From contig NZ_RHPJ01000003.1 in the NCBI RefSeq assembly GCF_004786095.1, positions 310,001 through 374,000 on the forward strand: 64,000 nucleotides of DNA, in the 5' to 3' direction. A program made the position numbers and the translations under genes. This DNA is from Serinibacter arcticus. GTDB lineage: Bacteria; Actinomycetota; Actinomycetes; Actinomycetales; Beutenbergiaceae. How positions within the stretch are numbered: the stretch's first letter is position 1; each line of letters opens with the position of its first letter. Under the pieces are notes generated by a model. It saw only the letters and a program-made list of their open reading frames with translations, did not search any database and was not told the DNA's origin. Shown piece by piece: positions 45,550 to 52,795 of the stretch.

Positions 45550-46848
45550 ATGAACCGATCCATCGCGCGCGTCGCGGCGGTCGCGGGCGCGGTCGCGCTC
45601 GTACTGGCTGCGTGCAGCAGCGGCGAGTCCGGCGAGGGCTCGTCCGAGTCCACCTCCGGCGGCGAGACCGGCTCCAGCGAGGCCAGCGGGGACCCGCTGA
45701 AGATCGGGACGCTGCTTCCGGTGACCGGTTCGCTCGCCCAGCTCGGCCCGCCCGAGATCGCCGGCGTCGACCTCGCGGTCCAGGAGATCAACGAGGCGGG
45801 CGGCGTGTTCGGCGCCGACGTCGAGGTCTCCCACACCGACTCCTCCGACACCGAGAACGCGGCCGTGGCGACGGAGTCCTCCCAGGGCCTCATCTCCGAG
45901 GGCGTGCACGCCATCATCGGTGCGGCCTCCTCGGGCGTGACGTTCAACGTCGTCGACGACATCACGGGTGCGAACATCGTTCAGATCTCGCCGGCCAACA
46001 CGGCCACCGACCTGTCGGGCTACAGCGACTTCTACTTCCGCACCGCGCCGCCGGACACCGTCCAGGGTGACGCGCTCGCGAACCTCATGATCGCCGACGG
46101 CGCCGCCAACGTCGCCACCGTCGTGTTCAACGACCCCTACGGCACGTCGCTGCGCGACGTCGTCGAGGGTGTCGTGACCGACGCCGGCGGCACGCTCGTC
46201 TACGGTGCCGAGGGCCAGGAGTTCGACCCGAACGAGACGAACTTCTCCTCGATCGTGTCCGACACCATCGCCTCCGGTCCTGACGCGATCGCCATCATCG
46301 CGTTCACGACCCAGACGCCGCTGATCGTGCGTGAGCTCGCCGCCCAGGGGTGGGACATGAGCCGCGTGTACTTCGTGGACGGCAACCTGCAGAACTTCGG
46401 CACCGAGGGCGACGTCGGCTTCCCCGAGGGCACGCTCGAGGGCGCCAAGGGCACCCTCCCGGGCGCGTTCCCGTCCGACGAGTTCCAGGGCCGCATGCTC
46501 GAGGTCAACCCCGACCTCAAGGACTTCTCCTACGGCGCCGAGTCCTACGACGCCACGATGCTCGCGGCCCTCGCCGCGCTCAAGGGTGGCGAGGCCTCCG
46601 GCCAGGCCATCCAGGAGAACATGGCGGCCGTCTCGGGCGCCGACGGCGGCACCGAGTGCACCGGCTGGGAGGAGTGCTCCACGCTCGTCGCTGACGGCGA
46701 GGACATCATCTACCAGGCCGTCTCCGGCGTCGGTCCGTTCAACGACGCCAACGACCCGTCCTCCGCGTTCATCGGCATCTACGAGTTCGGTGCGAACAAC
46801 GAGTACGCGTTCGTCGAGTCGGTCCAGGGCGAGGTTCCCACGTCCTGA
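45550..46848 (+). CDS. ABC transporter substrate-binding lipoprotein (branched-chain amino acid type)
   Basis: 432 residues from an ATG with AAGGAGAA upstream. Signal peptide with lipobox LVLAAC (Cys22), a Ser/Gly/Glu-rich linker, then a LivJ/LivK-like periplasmic binding fold (LKIGTLLPVTGSLAQLGPPE, GVDLAVQEINEAGG, IIGAASSGVT, VATVVFNDPYG). Ligand specificity (Leu/Ile/Val or amides/urea) is not fixed by the sequence. Matching permease and ATPase genes lie just downstream on the opposite strand. Placement after an ANTAR regulator suggests nitrogen-responsive control, which is inference. Confidence 0.92.
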   Translation: MNRSIARVAAVAGAVALVLAACSSGESGEGSSESTSGGETGSSEASGDPLKIGTLLPVTGSLAQLGPPEIAGVDLAVQEINEAGGVFGADVEVSHTDSSDTENAAVATESSQGLISEGVHAIIGAASSGVTFNVVDDITGANIVQISPANTATDLSGYSDFYFRTAPPDTVQGDALANLMIADGAANVATVVFNDPYGTSLRDVVEGVVTDAGGTLVYGAEGQEFDPNETNFSSIVSDTIASGPDAIAIIAFTTQTPLIVRELAAQGWDMSRVYFVDGNLQNFGTEGDVGFPEGTLEGAKGTLPGAFPSDEFQGRMLEVNPDLKDFSYGAESYDATMLAALAALKGGEASGQAIQENMAAVSGADGGTECTGWEECSTLVADGEDIIYQAVSGVGPFNDANDPSSAFIGIYEFGANNEYAFVESVQGEVPTS

Positions 46849-46885
46849 TCGTGCACGACCTCCGCTGAGCGCTGCTCGGCGACGC

Positions 46886-46918
46886 GACGGGCCCCGGTGC
46901 ACTGCACCGGGGCCCGTC
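46886..46918 (+). terminator. Intrinsic terminator after the livK-like gene
   Basis: A 15-bp perfect stem (GACGGGCCCCGGTGC with its complement) with a 3-nt loop, 37 nt after the stop codon, followed by GTCGTGCT. Confidence 0.8.
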
Positions 46919-46989
46919 GTCGTGCTGCCCGGGTGGCGCCCCGCGGGCGCCCGAGGGGCGCCCGCGGGGCGCCCCTCGGGCGGCTGCGG

Positions 46990-47121
46990 GGCCGAGAACG
47001 GTGGGTGCGGCTCGAGGGGCGCCCACGGGCCGCACCGGCCGTTCTCACCGAGGGTGCCCCTGGCCGAGAACGGTGGGTGCGGCTCGGGGGGCGCCCACGG
47101 GCCGCACCGGGCGTTCTCACC
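46990..47121. repeat. Two 60-bp direct repeats, each an inverted repeat, plus a degenerate third copy
   Basis: Copies at 46990-47049 and 47062-47121, 72 bp apart, are almost identical. Each runs from GGCCGAGAACGG to GTTCTCACC, and its arms GAGAACGG.TGCGGC / GCCGCACC.GTTCTC can fold into a long hairpin. A diverged third copy lies at about 47146-47200 (CCGAGAAAACGG, TGCGGCTCGGG). No ORF explains the block (437 bp between the livK-like gene and livF). Confidence 0.85.
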
Positions 47122-47211
47122 AGGGAGACGGGGTGCCCGGGGGCCGACCGAGAAAACGGTGTGTGCGGCTCGGGACAGGCGCTCCGAGGCGCACAGGCCG
47201 CTTCCAGGGGG

Positions 47212-47260
47212 ACGACGACGGCGCCCGCCACCTCGAGGAGGTGGCGGGCGCCGTCGTCGT
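47212..47260 (-). terminator. Intrinsic terminator for livH-livM-livG-livF
   Basis: A 23-bp perfect stem with a 3-nt loop, 25 bp beyond the livF stop codon. One of the longest stems in the window. Confidence 0.85.
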
Positions 47261-47285
47261 GCGGGCCGGGCGGGTGGTGCCCCGC

Positions 47286-48089
47286 TCAGCCCTCGTTCTC
47301 GGTCGCGCGAGCGGCGTCGACGTCCGTGGCCAGCGTGCCGAGGTACAGCTCGATGACCTTGGGGTCGTTCATCAGCTCGCGGCCGGGGCCCGAGTAGGCG
47401 TTGCGGCCCTGGTCGAGCACATAGGCGCGGTCGCAGATCTGGAGCGCACGACGAGCGTTCTGCTCGACGATGATGACCGAGACACCGGTCTTGTTGATGC
47501 GTCGGGTGCGCAGGAACGCCTCGTCCTGGCGCACGGGGGACAGGCCGGCCGACGGCTCGTCCAGCAGCAGCACCGACGGTTCGGGCATGAGCGCCCTGGC
47601 CATCGCGACCATCTGCCGCTCACCGCCCGACAGGGCGCCCGCACGCTGCCGGCGGCGCTTGCCCAGCTCCGGGAACAGGTCCATGACGACCCCGACGCGC
47701 TCGGCGAACTTGGCGGGCGTCTGGTAGACGCCCATCTGCAGGTTCTCCTCGATCGTCAGGCTCGGGAAGACGTTGTTCGTCTGCGGGACGAAGCCCACAC
47801 CGCGCTTCACGAGCGTGTCGGCGCGCAGGTTGGTGATCGACTGCCCCTCGAGGGTGAGCGTGCCCGAGCGGATGTTCACCAGCCCGAACAGCGCCTTGAG
47901 CAGAGTCGACTTCCCGGCACCGTTCGGGCCGATGATGCCGACCAGCTCACCCGGGTGCAGCACGAGCGAGCAGCCCTGCAGGATGTTGACGCCGGGCAGG
48001 TAGCCGGCCTCGAGGTTGTCCGCGTGCAGCAGCGGCTCGCCCGTGGGCGCGCCACGGTGCACCTGGGCGTCGTCGATCGTCTGGCTCAC
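47286..48089 (-). CDS. livF: Branched-chain amino acid ABC transporter ATPase LivF
   Basis: 267 residues. Walker A GPNGAGKS (54-61), signature ALSGGERQMVAMARAL, Walker B LLLDEPSAGLSP. The LivF-type N-terminus LEAGYLPGVNILQGCSL is present. An N-terminal polar extension of about 18 residues precedes the core. Its ATG overlaps the livG stop by 4 bp. Last gene of a four-gene operon; powers the LivH/LivM channel together with LivG. Confidence 0.94.
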   Translation of the reverse strand: MSQTIDDAQVHRGAPTGEPLLHADNLEAGYLPGVNILQGCSLVLHPGELVGIIGPNGAGKSTLLKALFGLVNIRSGTLTLEGQSITNLRADTLVKRGVGFVPQTNNVFPSLTIEENLQMGVYQTPAKFAERVGVVMDLFPELGKRRRQRAGALSGGERQMVAMARALMPEPSVLLLDEPSAGLSPVRQDEAFLRTRRINKTGVSVIIVEQNARRALQICDRAYVLDQGRNAYSGPGRELMNDPKVIELYLGTLATDVDAARATENEG

Positions 48090-49036
48090 TTGGCCTCCTC
48101 CTCAGCCTCGAGCTCGGCCATCGCCTCGGCGGAGATGACGCTCTCCTCCTCCAGCAGCGAGTCGTCGCCCAGGTCGGTGTCGTGGTGCGAGCCCAGGTAG
48201 GCGTCGATCACGGCCTGGTCGTCCATGACCTCCTTGGGCGGTCCCTCGGCGACGACCTTGCCCTCCGCCATCACGACGACCCAGTCCGAGATGTGCCGGA
48301 CCATGTGCATGTCGTGCTCGACGAACAGCACGCTCGTGCCGCTGTCGCGCAGGGCGGTGATGTGGCCCAGCAGGGACTGGGTCAGCGCCGGGTTCACGCC
48401 GGCCATCGGCTCGTCGAGCATGACGAGCGTCGGGTCGGACATCAGGGCGCGGGCCATCTCGAGCAGCTTGCGCTGACCGCCCGAGAGCGAACCGGCGAAG
48501 TCGCTCTCCTTGGTGTCGAGCTTGAAGCGGGCCAGGAGGTCGCGGGCCTTCTCCGTGACCTCCTTCTCCTGCTTGCGCCACAGCGGGCGCAGCAGCGCGG
48601 CACCCATGCCCTCGCCGACCTGGTCGCGCGCCCCGAGACGCATGTTCTCCAGCACCGTCATGCGCGAGAGCGCCTTGGTGAGCTGGAACGTGCGGACCAT
48701 GCCGGACTTGGACACGCGGGAGGCGGGGACGCCCGCGAGCGACTTTCCATCGAACGTCCAGGAGCCGGCGTCGGGCCGGTCGAAACCGGTCATGAGGTTG
48801 AAGAACGTCGTCTTGCCGGCACCGTTCGGGCCGATCAGGGCGGTGATGACGTTGCTCTGGACCTCGAGGTGCTCGACGTCGACGGCGTTGACGCCGCCGA
48901 ACGTGCGGCGCACGCCGTCGGCCACCAGGAGGGGGGTCGGCTTCGCGACCCCGGGGGTGTGGGCGACACCGCGCAGCGCATCGCGCGCGGCGACGACGTC
49001 GGGGTTCACCGCGTCCGTCACGATCGGCTCAGCCAT
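48086..49036 (-). CDS. livG: Branched-chain amino acid ABC transporter ATPase LivG
   Basis: 316 residues. Walker A GPNGAGKTTFFNLMTG, signature SLSGGQRKLLEMARAL, Walker B LVMLDEPMAGVNP, switch FVEHDM. The LivG-type insertion around RTFQLTKALSRMTVLENMRLGA is present. It is extended at both ends compared with the usual 255 residues: about 40 at the N-terminus and a 35-residue acidic C-terminal tail (LLEEESVISAEAMAELEAEE). Overlaps livM by 8 bp. Confidence 0.94.
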   Translation of the reverse strand: MAEPIVTDAVNPDVVAARDALRGVAHTPGVAKPTPLLVADGVRRTFGGVNAVDVEHLEVQSNVITALIGPNGAGKTTFFNLMTGFDRPDAGSWTFDGKSLAGVPASRVSKSGMVRTFQLTKALSRMTVLENMRLGARDQVGEGMGAALLRPLWRKQEKEVTEKARDLLARFKLDTKESDFAGSLSGGQRKLLEMARALMSDPTLVMLDEPMAGVNPALTQSLLGHITALRDSGTSVLFVEHDMHMVRHISDWVVVMAEGKVVAEGPPKEVMDDQAVIDAYLGSHHDTDLGDDSLLEEESVISAEAMAELEAEEEAK

Positions 49037-50012
49037 TGATCGCCAGCTCCTTCTTGTCTCCGAGTATCCCCTGTGGTCGGAACACGATCAGCAGGACCAG
49101 CGTGATGCCGACGAGCACGAAGCCGAGCGGCTCGATCTCCGTGGAGGACAGGACGTCCGGCGGGATCAGGCCGCGCATCAGGCCGCGGACCAGGACGAGC
49201 GCCGCCCAGAACAGGATCGACCCGAGCACCGGGCCGAAGACCGTGGCGGCCCCGCCGAGCAGCAGGATCGTCCAGGTGTTGAACGTGACCGGGCGTCCGA
49301 GCGAGTCCGGCTGCACCGAGCTCGCCAAGGAGATCACGATGCCTCCGACGGCACCGAACACACCGCCCAGCACCAGTGACTGCAGCTTGAACGTGTAGAC
49401 GTTCTTGCCGAGCGCGCGCACGGCGTCCTCGTCCTCGCGGATGCCCTTGAGCACGCGGCCCCAGGGGCTGCGCAGGAGGAGGAACACGATGAGGCAGGCG
49501 AGGGCCACCAGGCCCCAGCCGACGATGCGCAGCCACCACGAGTTGGAGGCGTTCATCTGGAGCGAGATCGGGCCGATGGCGACCAGGCCGTCCGCGAACG
49601 GCGACGCGCCCTCGAAGGAGTACTTGAACTGGTTGCCGAGCAGACCCTGCGAGCCACCCGTGAGGTCGTTCAGACCCACGGACCGGCCGATGAATCGGAT
49701 GATCTCGGCGGCCGCGATCGTCACGATCGCCAGGTAGTCGCCGCGGAGCTTCAGCGTCGGCAGACCGAGGATGAGGGCGAACACGACGGCGCACCCGATG
49801 GCTATCAGGAACGCGACCACCAGGGGCAGGCCGGCGATCGTCGAGATCGCGAACCCGTAGGCCCCGAGCAGCATGAATCCCGCCTGGCCCATGTTGATGA
49901 GGCCCGTCAGACCGAAGTGGATGTTGAGGCCGATGGCCGCGAGGGCGTAGGCGATGGCGGTGGGGCCGGTGGCCTCACGCAGGACGTCAGTGAGCAGAGA
50001 TGCGAAGTCCAT
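49029..50012 (-). CDS. livM: Branched-chain amino acid ABC transporter permease LivM
   Basis: 327 residues, about nine hydrophobic segments. Signatures: GLINMGQAGFMLLGAYGFA near the N-terminus, GDYLAIVTIAAAEIIRF, and the cytosolic coupling loop SPWGRVLKGIREDEDAVRALGKN with the EAA-like sequence. LLGGAATVFGPVLGSILF and FRPQGILGDKKE are family-typical at the C-terminus. A periplasmic loop of about 45 residues carries LNDLTGGSQGLLGNQ. Starts 10 bp after livH. Confidence 0.94.
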   Translation of the reverse strand: MDFASLLTDVLREATGPTAIAYALAAIGLNIHFGLTGLINMGQAGFMLLGAYGFAISTIAGLPLVVAFLIAIGCAVVFALILGLPTLKLRGDYLAIVTIAAAEIIRFIGRSVGLNDLTGGSQGLLGNQFKYSFEGASPFADGLVAIGPISLQMNASNSWWLRIVGWGLVALACLIVFLLLRSPWGRVLKGIREDEDAVRALGKNVYTFKLQSLVLGGVFGAVGGIVISLASSVQPDSLGRPVTFNTWTILLLGGAATVFGPVLGSILFWAALVLVRGLMRGLIPPDVLSSTEIEPLGFVLVGITLVLLIVFRPQGILGDKKELAING

Positions 50013-50022
50013 GGGGATGCAC

Positions 50023-51483
50023 CTATCCGATCCGCTGGGCTCGGCCGAGGATGCCCTGCGGTCTCACGAGCAGGACGACGATGAGAATGACCAGCGCGCT
50101 CGCGTAGCGCAGGTCGTTGGGGAGCACGAGGGTCGAGAGCTCGACGACGAGGCCGATCACCAGGGCCCCGAGCAGGCCGCCGAGAGGGGAGCCGAGACCG
50201 CCGAGCGTGATCGCGGCGAACATCAGCAGGAGCAGCACCGATCCGAAGTTGAACCGGGTCGAGCCGAGGTACAGGCCCATCAGCACGCCACCGAGCGAGG
50301 CGAGCCCCGCGGAGGAGACCCACACGCCCCGGATGATCGAGGCGACCTTGATGCCCGACGCCGCCGCCAGGGGCGGGTTGTCCGACACCGCGCGGGTCGC
50401 GCGCCCGATCCGGGTGCGCTGCAGGACGAGGGCGACGGCGGCCAGCACGACGCCGGCGATCACCACCGAGAGGATCGTCTGCTGCGAGAGCGACACGGGT
50501 CCGAGATCGATGCGCTCCGAGATGCTGGAGACGATCGGCAGCGGGCTCGCGCCGTAGAGCACGAGGTAGAGGTTGATCATCGACAGGGCGAGACCGATGG
50601 TCACGATGAGCTGTTGCGTGACGCCCACGCCGCGGCGCCGCAGCGGCGCGAAGATCCCGGCGTCGAGCAGCCAACCCGCGACCATGCCGCCCGCGGTGGC
50701 GATGATGATCGCCGACCACAGCGGCAGTCCCCACGTGCGCACGGCGGTGAACGCGATCAGGCCGCCGAGGGTGACGAGGTCACCGTGGGCGAAGTTGCTC
50801 AGGCCCGTCGTGCCGTAGATGAGGTTCGCGCCGACCGAGGCGAGAGCGAGCAGGAGGCCGAACACGAGGCCCGAGACGACGAGCTGCAGGATCCGGTTGT
50901 TGCCGGAGCCCTCTGCCGCGGCGCTCTCACCGGAGGCCCCGCCCTCGGAGGCCGCCCCGGCCTCGGGCGCGGCGGGCGACTCCGGGGAGTCCCCGGAACC
51001 GGCGCCGTCCGACGAGCTCGCCGACGCGCTGGGGGCGGGGGCCGCCGCGGGGTCGCCGAGAGCGAACAGCGCACCGGGGCGTCGCCCGAGGTCCGCCTGG
51101 ACGGTCTTGGGGTTGGCGGCAGGGTCCCGCAGGGACTCACCGGCCGGGAGGGTCGTCTCGTCGAGCGTGACCGTGTACTCACCGGCCTCGGTGACGGCGA
51201 CGCTCCACTGTCCGGCGTCGTTCGTCACCCCCTGGAAGGTGCCGGCGGGTCCCTCGACGTCGAAGGTCACGCCGACGGCGGGCTCCCCGGCCGAGGTGCG
51301 CAGCGTCCCCTGGATGCAGGCCGTGGCCGCATCGGGAGAGCAGGCGGCCGGGGCCGCCCCCGCGGGGACGGCCACCAGGCCGACCACGGCGGTGAGCAGC
51401 AGGCCCAGCAGCAGGCCGGGGAGGAGTCCGAGGCCGCGTCGCCGGTGACGGCGGGACGCGGCTCGGTGGGCTGTTTCGAGCAC
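50023..51483 (-). CDS. livH: LivH-type permease with an N-terminal extracytoplasmic beta-sandwich domain
   Basis: 486 residues from GTG 51483 (GGAG 6 nt upstream; a TTG at 51495 would add four residues). The C-terminal 290 residues are a normal LivH permease: LASVGANLIYGTTGLSNFAHGDLV, coupling loop RTRIGRATRAVSDNPPLAAASGI, and VRPQGILGR. Ahead of it are a signal-like helix (about 22-43), a domain of about 85 residues resembling a carboxypeptidase-regulatory/Cna-B-like fold (TACIQGTLRTSAGEPAVGV, DAGQWSVAVTEAGEYTVTLD) and a linker of about 55 residues of Ala/Ser/Gly/Glu/Pro. The extra domain should lie outside the membrane and might contact the binding lipoprotein. Confidence 0.9.
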   Translation of the reverse strand: MLETAHRAASRRHRRRGLGLLPGLLLGLLLTAVVGLVAVPAGAAPAACSPDAATACIQGTLRTSAGEPAVGVTFDVEGPAGTFQGVTNDAGQWSVAVTEAGEYTVTLDETTLPAGESLRDPAANPKTVQADLGRRPGALFALGDPAAAPAPSASASSSDGAGSGDSPESPAAPEAGAASEGGASGESAAAEGSGNNRILQLVVSGLVFGLLLALASVGANLIYGTTGLSNFAHGDLVTLGGLIAFTAVRTWGLPLWSAIIIATAGGMVAGWLLDAGIFAPLRRRGVGVTQQLIVTIGLALSMINLYLVLYGASPLPIVSSISERIDLGPVSLSQQTILSVVIAGVVLAAVALVLQRTRIGRATRAVSDNPPLAAASGIKVASIIRGVWVSSAGLASLGGVLMGLYLGSTRFNFGSVLLLLMFAAITLGGLGSPLGGLLGALVIGLVVELSTLVLPNDLRYASALVILIVVLLVRPQGILGRAQRIG

Positions 51484-51552
51484 GAGCAGCTCCAAGTCGT
51501 GGGGCAGATGATCGAGTGCCGGTCGTTCGACTGGTGAACGTTCGGCTTCCAG

Positions 51553-51558
51553 AACCTA
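51553..51558 (-). promoter_or_regulatory. -10 box TAGGTT (minus strand) for the liv operon
   Basis: TAGGTT read on the minus strand, about 70 nt before GTG 51483. No well-spaced -35 box seen. Confidence 0.35.
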
Positions 51559-51612
51559 GGACGGCTGTGTGTCCACGGGGTTCTCGAATGTGTCGGTCGT
51601 GTAAACGGAGAG

Positions 51613-51630
51613 GTGGCGACAGGTTGCCAC
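51613..51630. promoter_or_regulatory. Operator-like palindrome between livH and the GNAT gene
   Basis: GTGGCGA-N4-TTGCCAC, a 7-bp-arm palindrome with one mismatch, in the divergent intergenic region, 9 bp before a TAATGT hexamer (51639-51644) that could be the GNAT gene's -10 box. Confidence 0.35.
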
Positions 51631-51680
51631 ACTCGGCGTAATGTTCCACCCCGGAGCTCGAGCAGCAAGGGAGTGGATCG

Positions 51681-52418
51681 GTGGGTCGTGAAATCGTCTC
51701 GGTGACCCCGGCGCGTCCGGAGGATCTGCCGATGCTGGCCGTCGTCCTCGAGGAGGCCGGTTCGGAGCACCCCATGGGTGCACCGCTCGGCGTTCCGGCG
51801 CCCGGTGTTCTTCTCGAGCGGTTGCGCGCGTTCATGGACAACCACCCCGGCCGTGTCGCCGTCGCGGAGGTCTCGGGGGCCCAGGTCGGCGCCGCCATCT
51901 CGCTCGTCCAGCGGCCCGGGCTGTTCTCCGAGACGCCGTGGCTCCAGATCGAGATCCTCTACGTCCGCCCCGAGTGGCGCCGTCGCGGCGTCGGCCGGGC
52001 CCTGCTGGCCGACCAGGCCGTGTTCGCCGCCGCCTCGGGCACCGACACCATCGTGACGCTCCCGGTCTCCGGCTCTCGCAGCGAGCAGCGCTTCCTCTCG
52101 CGCCTGGGGTTCTCGGCCGTCGGGTCGCGCCGCGCGTGCGAGACCGCGACCCTGCAGCGCCGTCTCGGTCAGGACTCGCCCCGCACGGGGCTGGAGTCGC
52201 TGATCGCGCGCCGTCGCGCCATGAACGCCGTCGCGACCCCGCCCCGCGGCCTGGACCTGGCGGGCGCCAGCGCCCAGCACGTGCCTCAGGAGGGCGAGAC
52301 CGAGCTCTTCCCGGTCGCCCCCGCGGTGGTCGAACCGCTCGCGCCGTCGAGCAGGAGGCAGGTCAGGCGGGCCGAGCTGATGCGCCGGTCGGCCTCGTCC
52401 GTCACCTCCACGAGGTAG
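51681..52418 (+). CDS. GNAT family N-acetyltransferase
   Basis: 245 residues from a GTG with AAGGGAG upstream. GNAT fold: VTPARPEDLPMLAVVL, RVAVAEVSGAQVGAA, IEILYVRPEWRRRGVGRALLADQ (acetyl-CoA pyrophosphate loop RRRGVGRA at about 106) and the C-terminal LSRLGFSAVGSRR. After about residue 160 the tail is Arg/Ala-rich and unlike the family. This tail runs 133 bp into the 3' end of the converging thioesterase gene. The substrate is unknown. Confidence 0.85.
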   Translation: MGREIVSVTPARPEDLPMLAVVLEEAGSEHPMGAPLGVPAPGVLLERLRAFMDNHPGRVAVAEVSGAQVGAAISLVQRPGLFSETPWLQIEILYVRPEWRRRGVGRALLADQAVFAAASGTDTIVTLPVSGSRSEQRFLSRLGFSAVGSRRACETATLQRRLGQDSPRTGLESLIARRRAMNAVATPPRGLDLAGASAQHVPQEGETELFPVAPAVVEPLAPSSRRQVRRAELMRRSASSVTSTR

Positions 52419-52777
52419 GTCGCGCTCGAGCGACCCAGGTGGACGGCGGTCGCCGTCGCGCGCACCGTGCCGGCCCGCGCCGAGCGGTGGTGCGTGATCG
52501 ACAGCTCCAGCCCGACGGCGGCCCTGCCCGGTCCGGCGTGCGCCTGTGCGGCGATGGACCCCACGGTCTCGGCGAGCGCCGCCGTCGCCCCGCCGTGCAG
52601 CAGGCCGTACGGCTGGGTGTTGCCCTCGACCGGCATGGTCGCCGAGCAGGTGCGGGCGCCGACGCCGTCGCCGTCGATCACGATGCCGAGCCGCTCGATG
52701 AGCGTGCCGGCGGTCTCGGGCAGCGGGAACGGGGCGGGACGGGGGGAGACGCCGTCGGATCCTTGGATGTCGGACAT
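52286..52777 (-). CDS. PaaI-type hotdog-fold thioesterase
   Basis: 163 residues from ATG 52777. Hotdog features: TLIERLGIVIDGDGVG, GNTQPYGLLHGGATAALAETVGS with the conserved Asn and Gly-Gly, and AVGLELSITHHRSARAGTVRATATAVHLGRSSA. Such enzymes hydrolyse acyl-CoA thioesters (phenylacetyl-CoA-type or 1,4-dihydroxynaphthoyl-CoA); the substrate is open. Divergent from polA with 18 bp between start codons, so promoter elements overlap (the shared CCTAGG core). Its 3' end overlaps the GNAT gene. Confidence 0.9.
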   Translation of the reverse strand: MSDIQGSDGVSPRPAPFPLPETAGTLIERLGIVIDGDGVGARTCSATMPVEGNTQPYGLLHGGATAALAETVGSIAAQAHAGPGRAAVGLELSITHHRSARAGTVRATATAVHLGRSSATYLVEVTDEADRRISSARLTCLLLDGASGSTTAGATGKSSVSPS

Positions 52778-52783
52778 GCCACC

Positions 52784-52789
52784 TAGGCT
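52784..52789 (+). promoter_or_regulatory. -10 box TAGGCT for polA
   Basis: TAGGCT, 6 nt, GTG 52796: leaderless arrangement. It overlaps a CCTAGG palindrome in the 18-bp divergent gap. Confidence 0.65.
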
Positions 52790-52795
52790 GGCACC

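Noticed and set aside
46990-47200. Insertion sequence ends
   Set aside because: The repeats contain inverted arms, but there is no transposase frame and no target-site duplication, so I keep them only as repeats of unknown origin.
52784-52789. Separate -10 box on the minus strand (TAGGTG) for the thioesterase gene
   Set aside because: The hexamer lacks the final T and is only 2 nt from the ATG, so it does not fit the spacing seen elsewhere.
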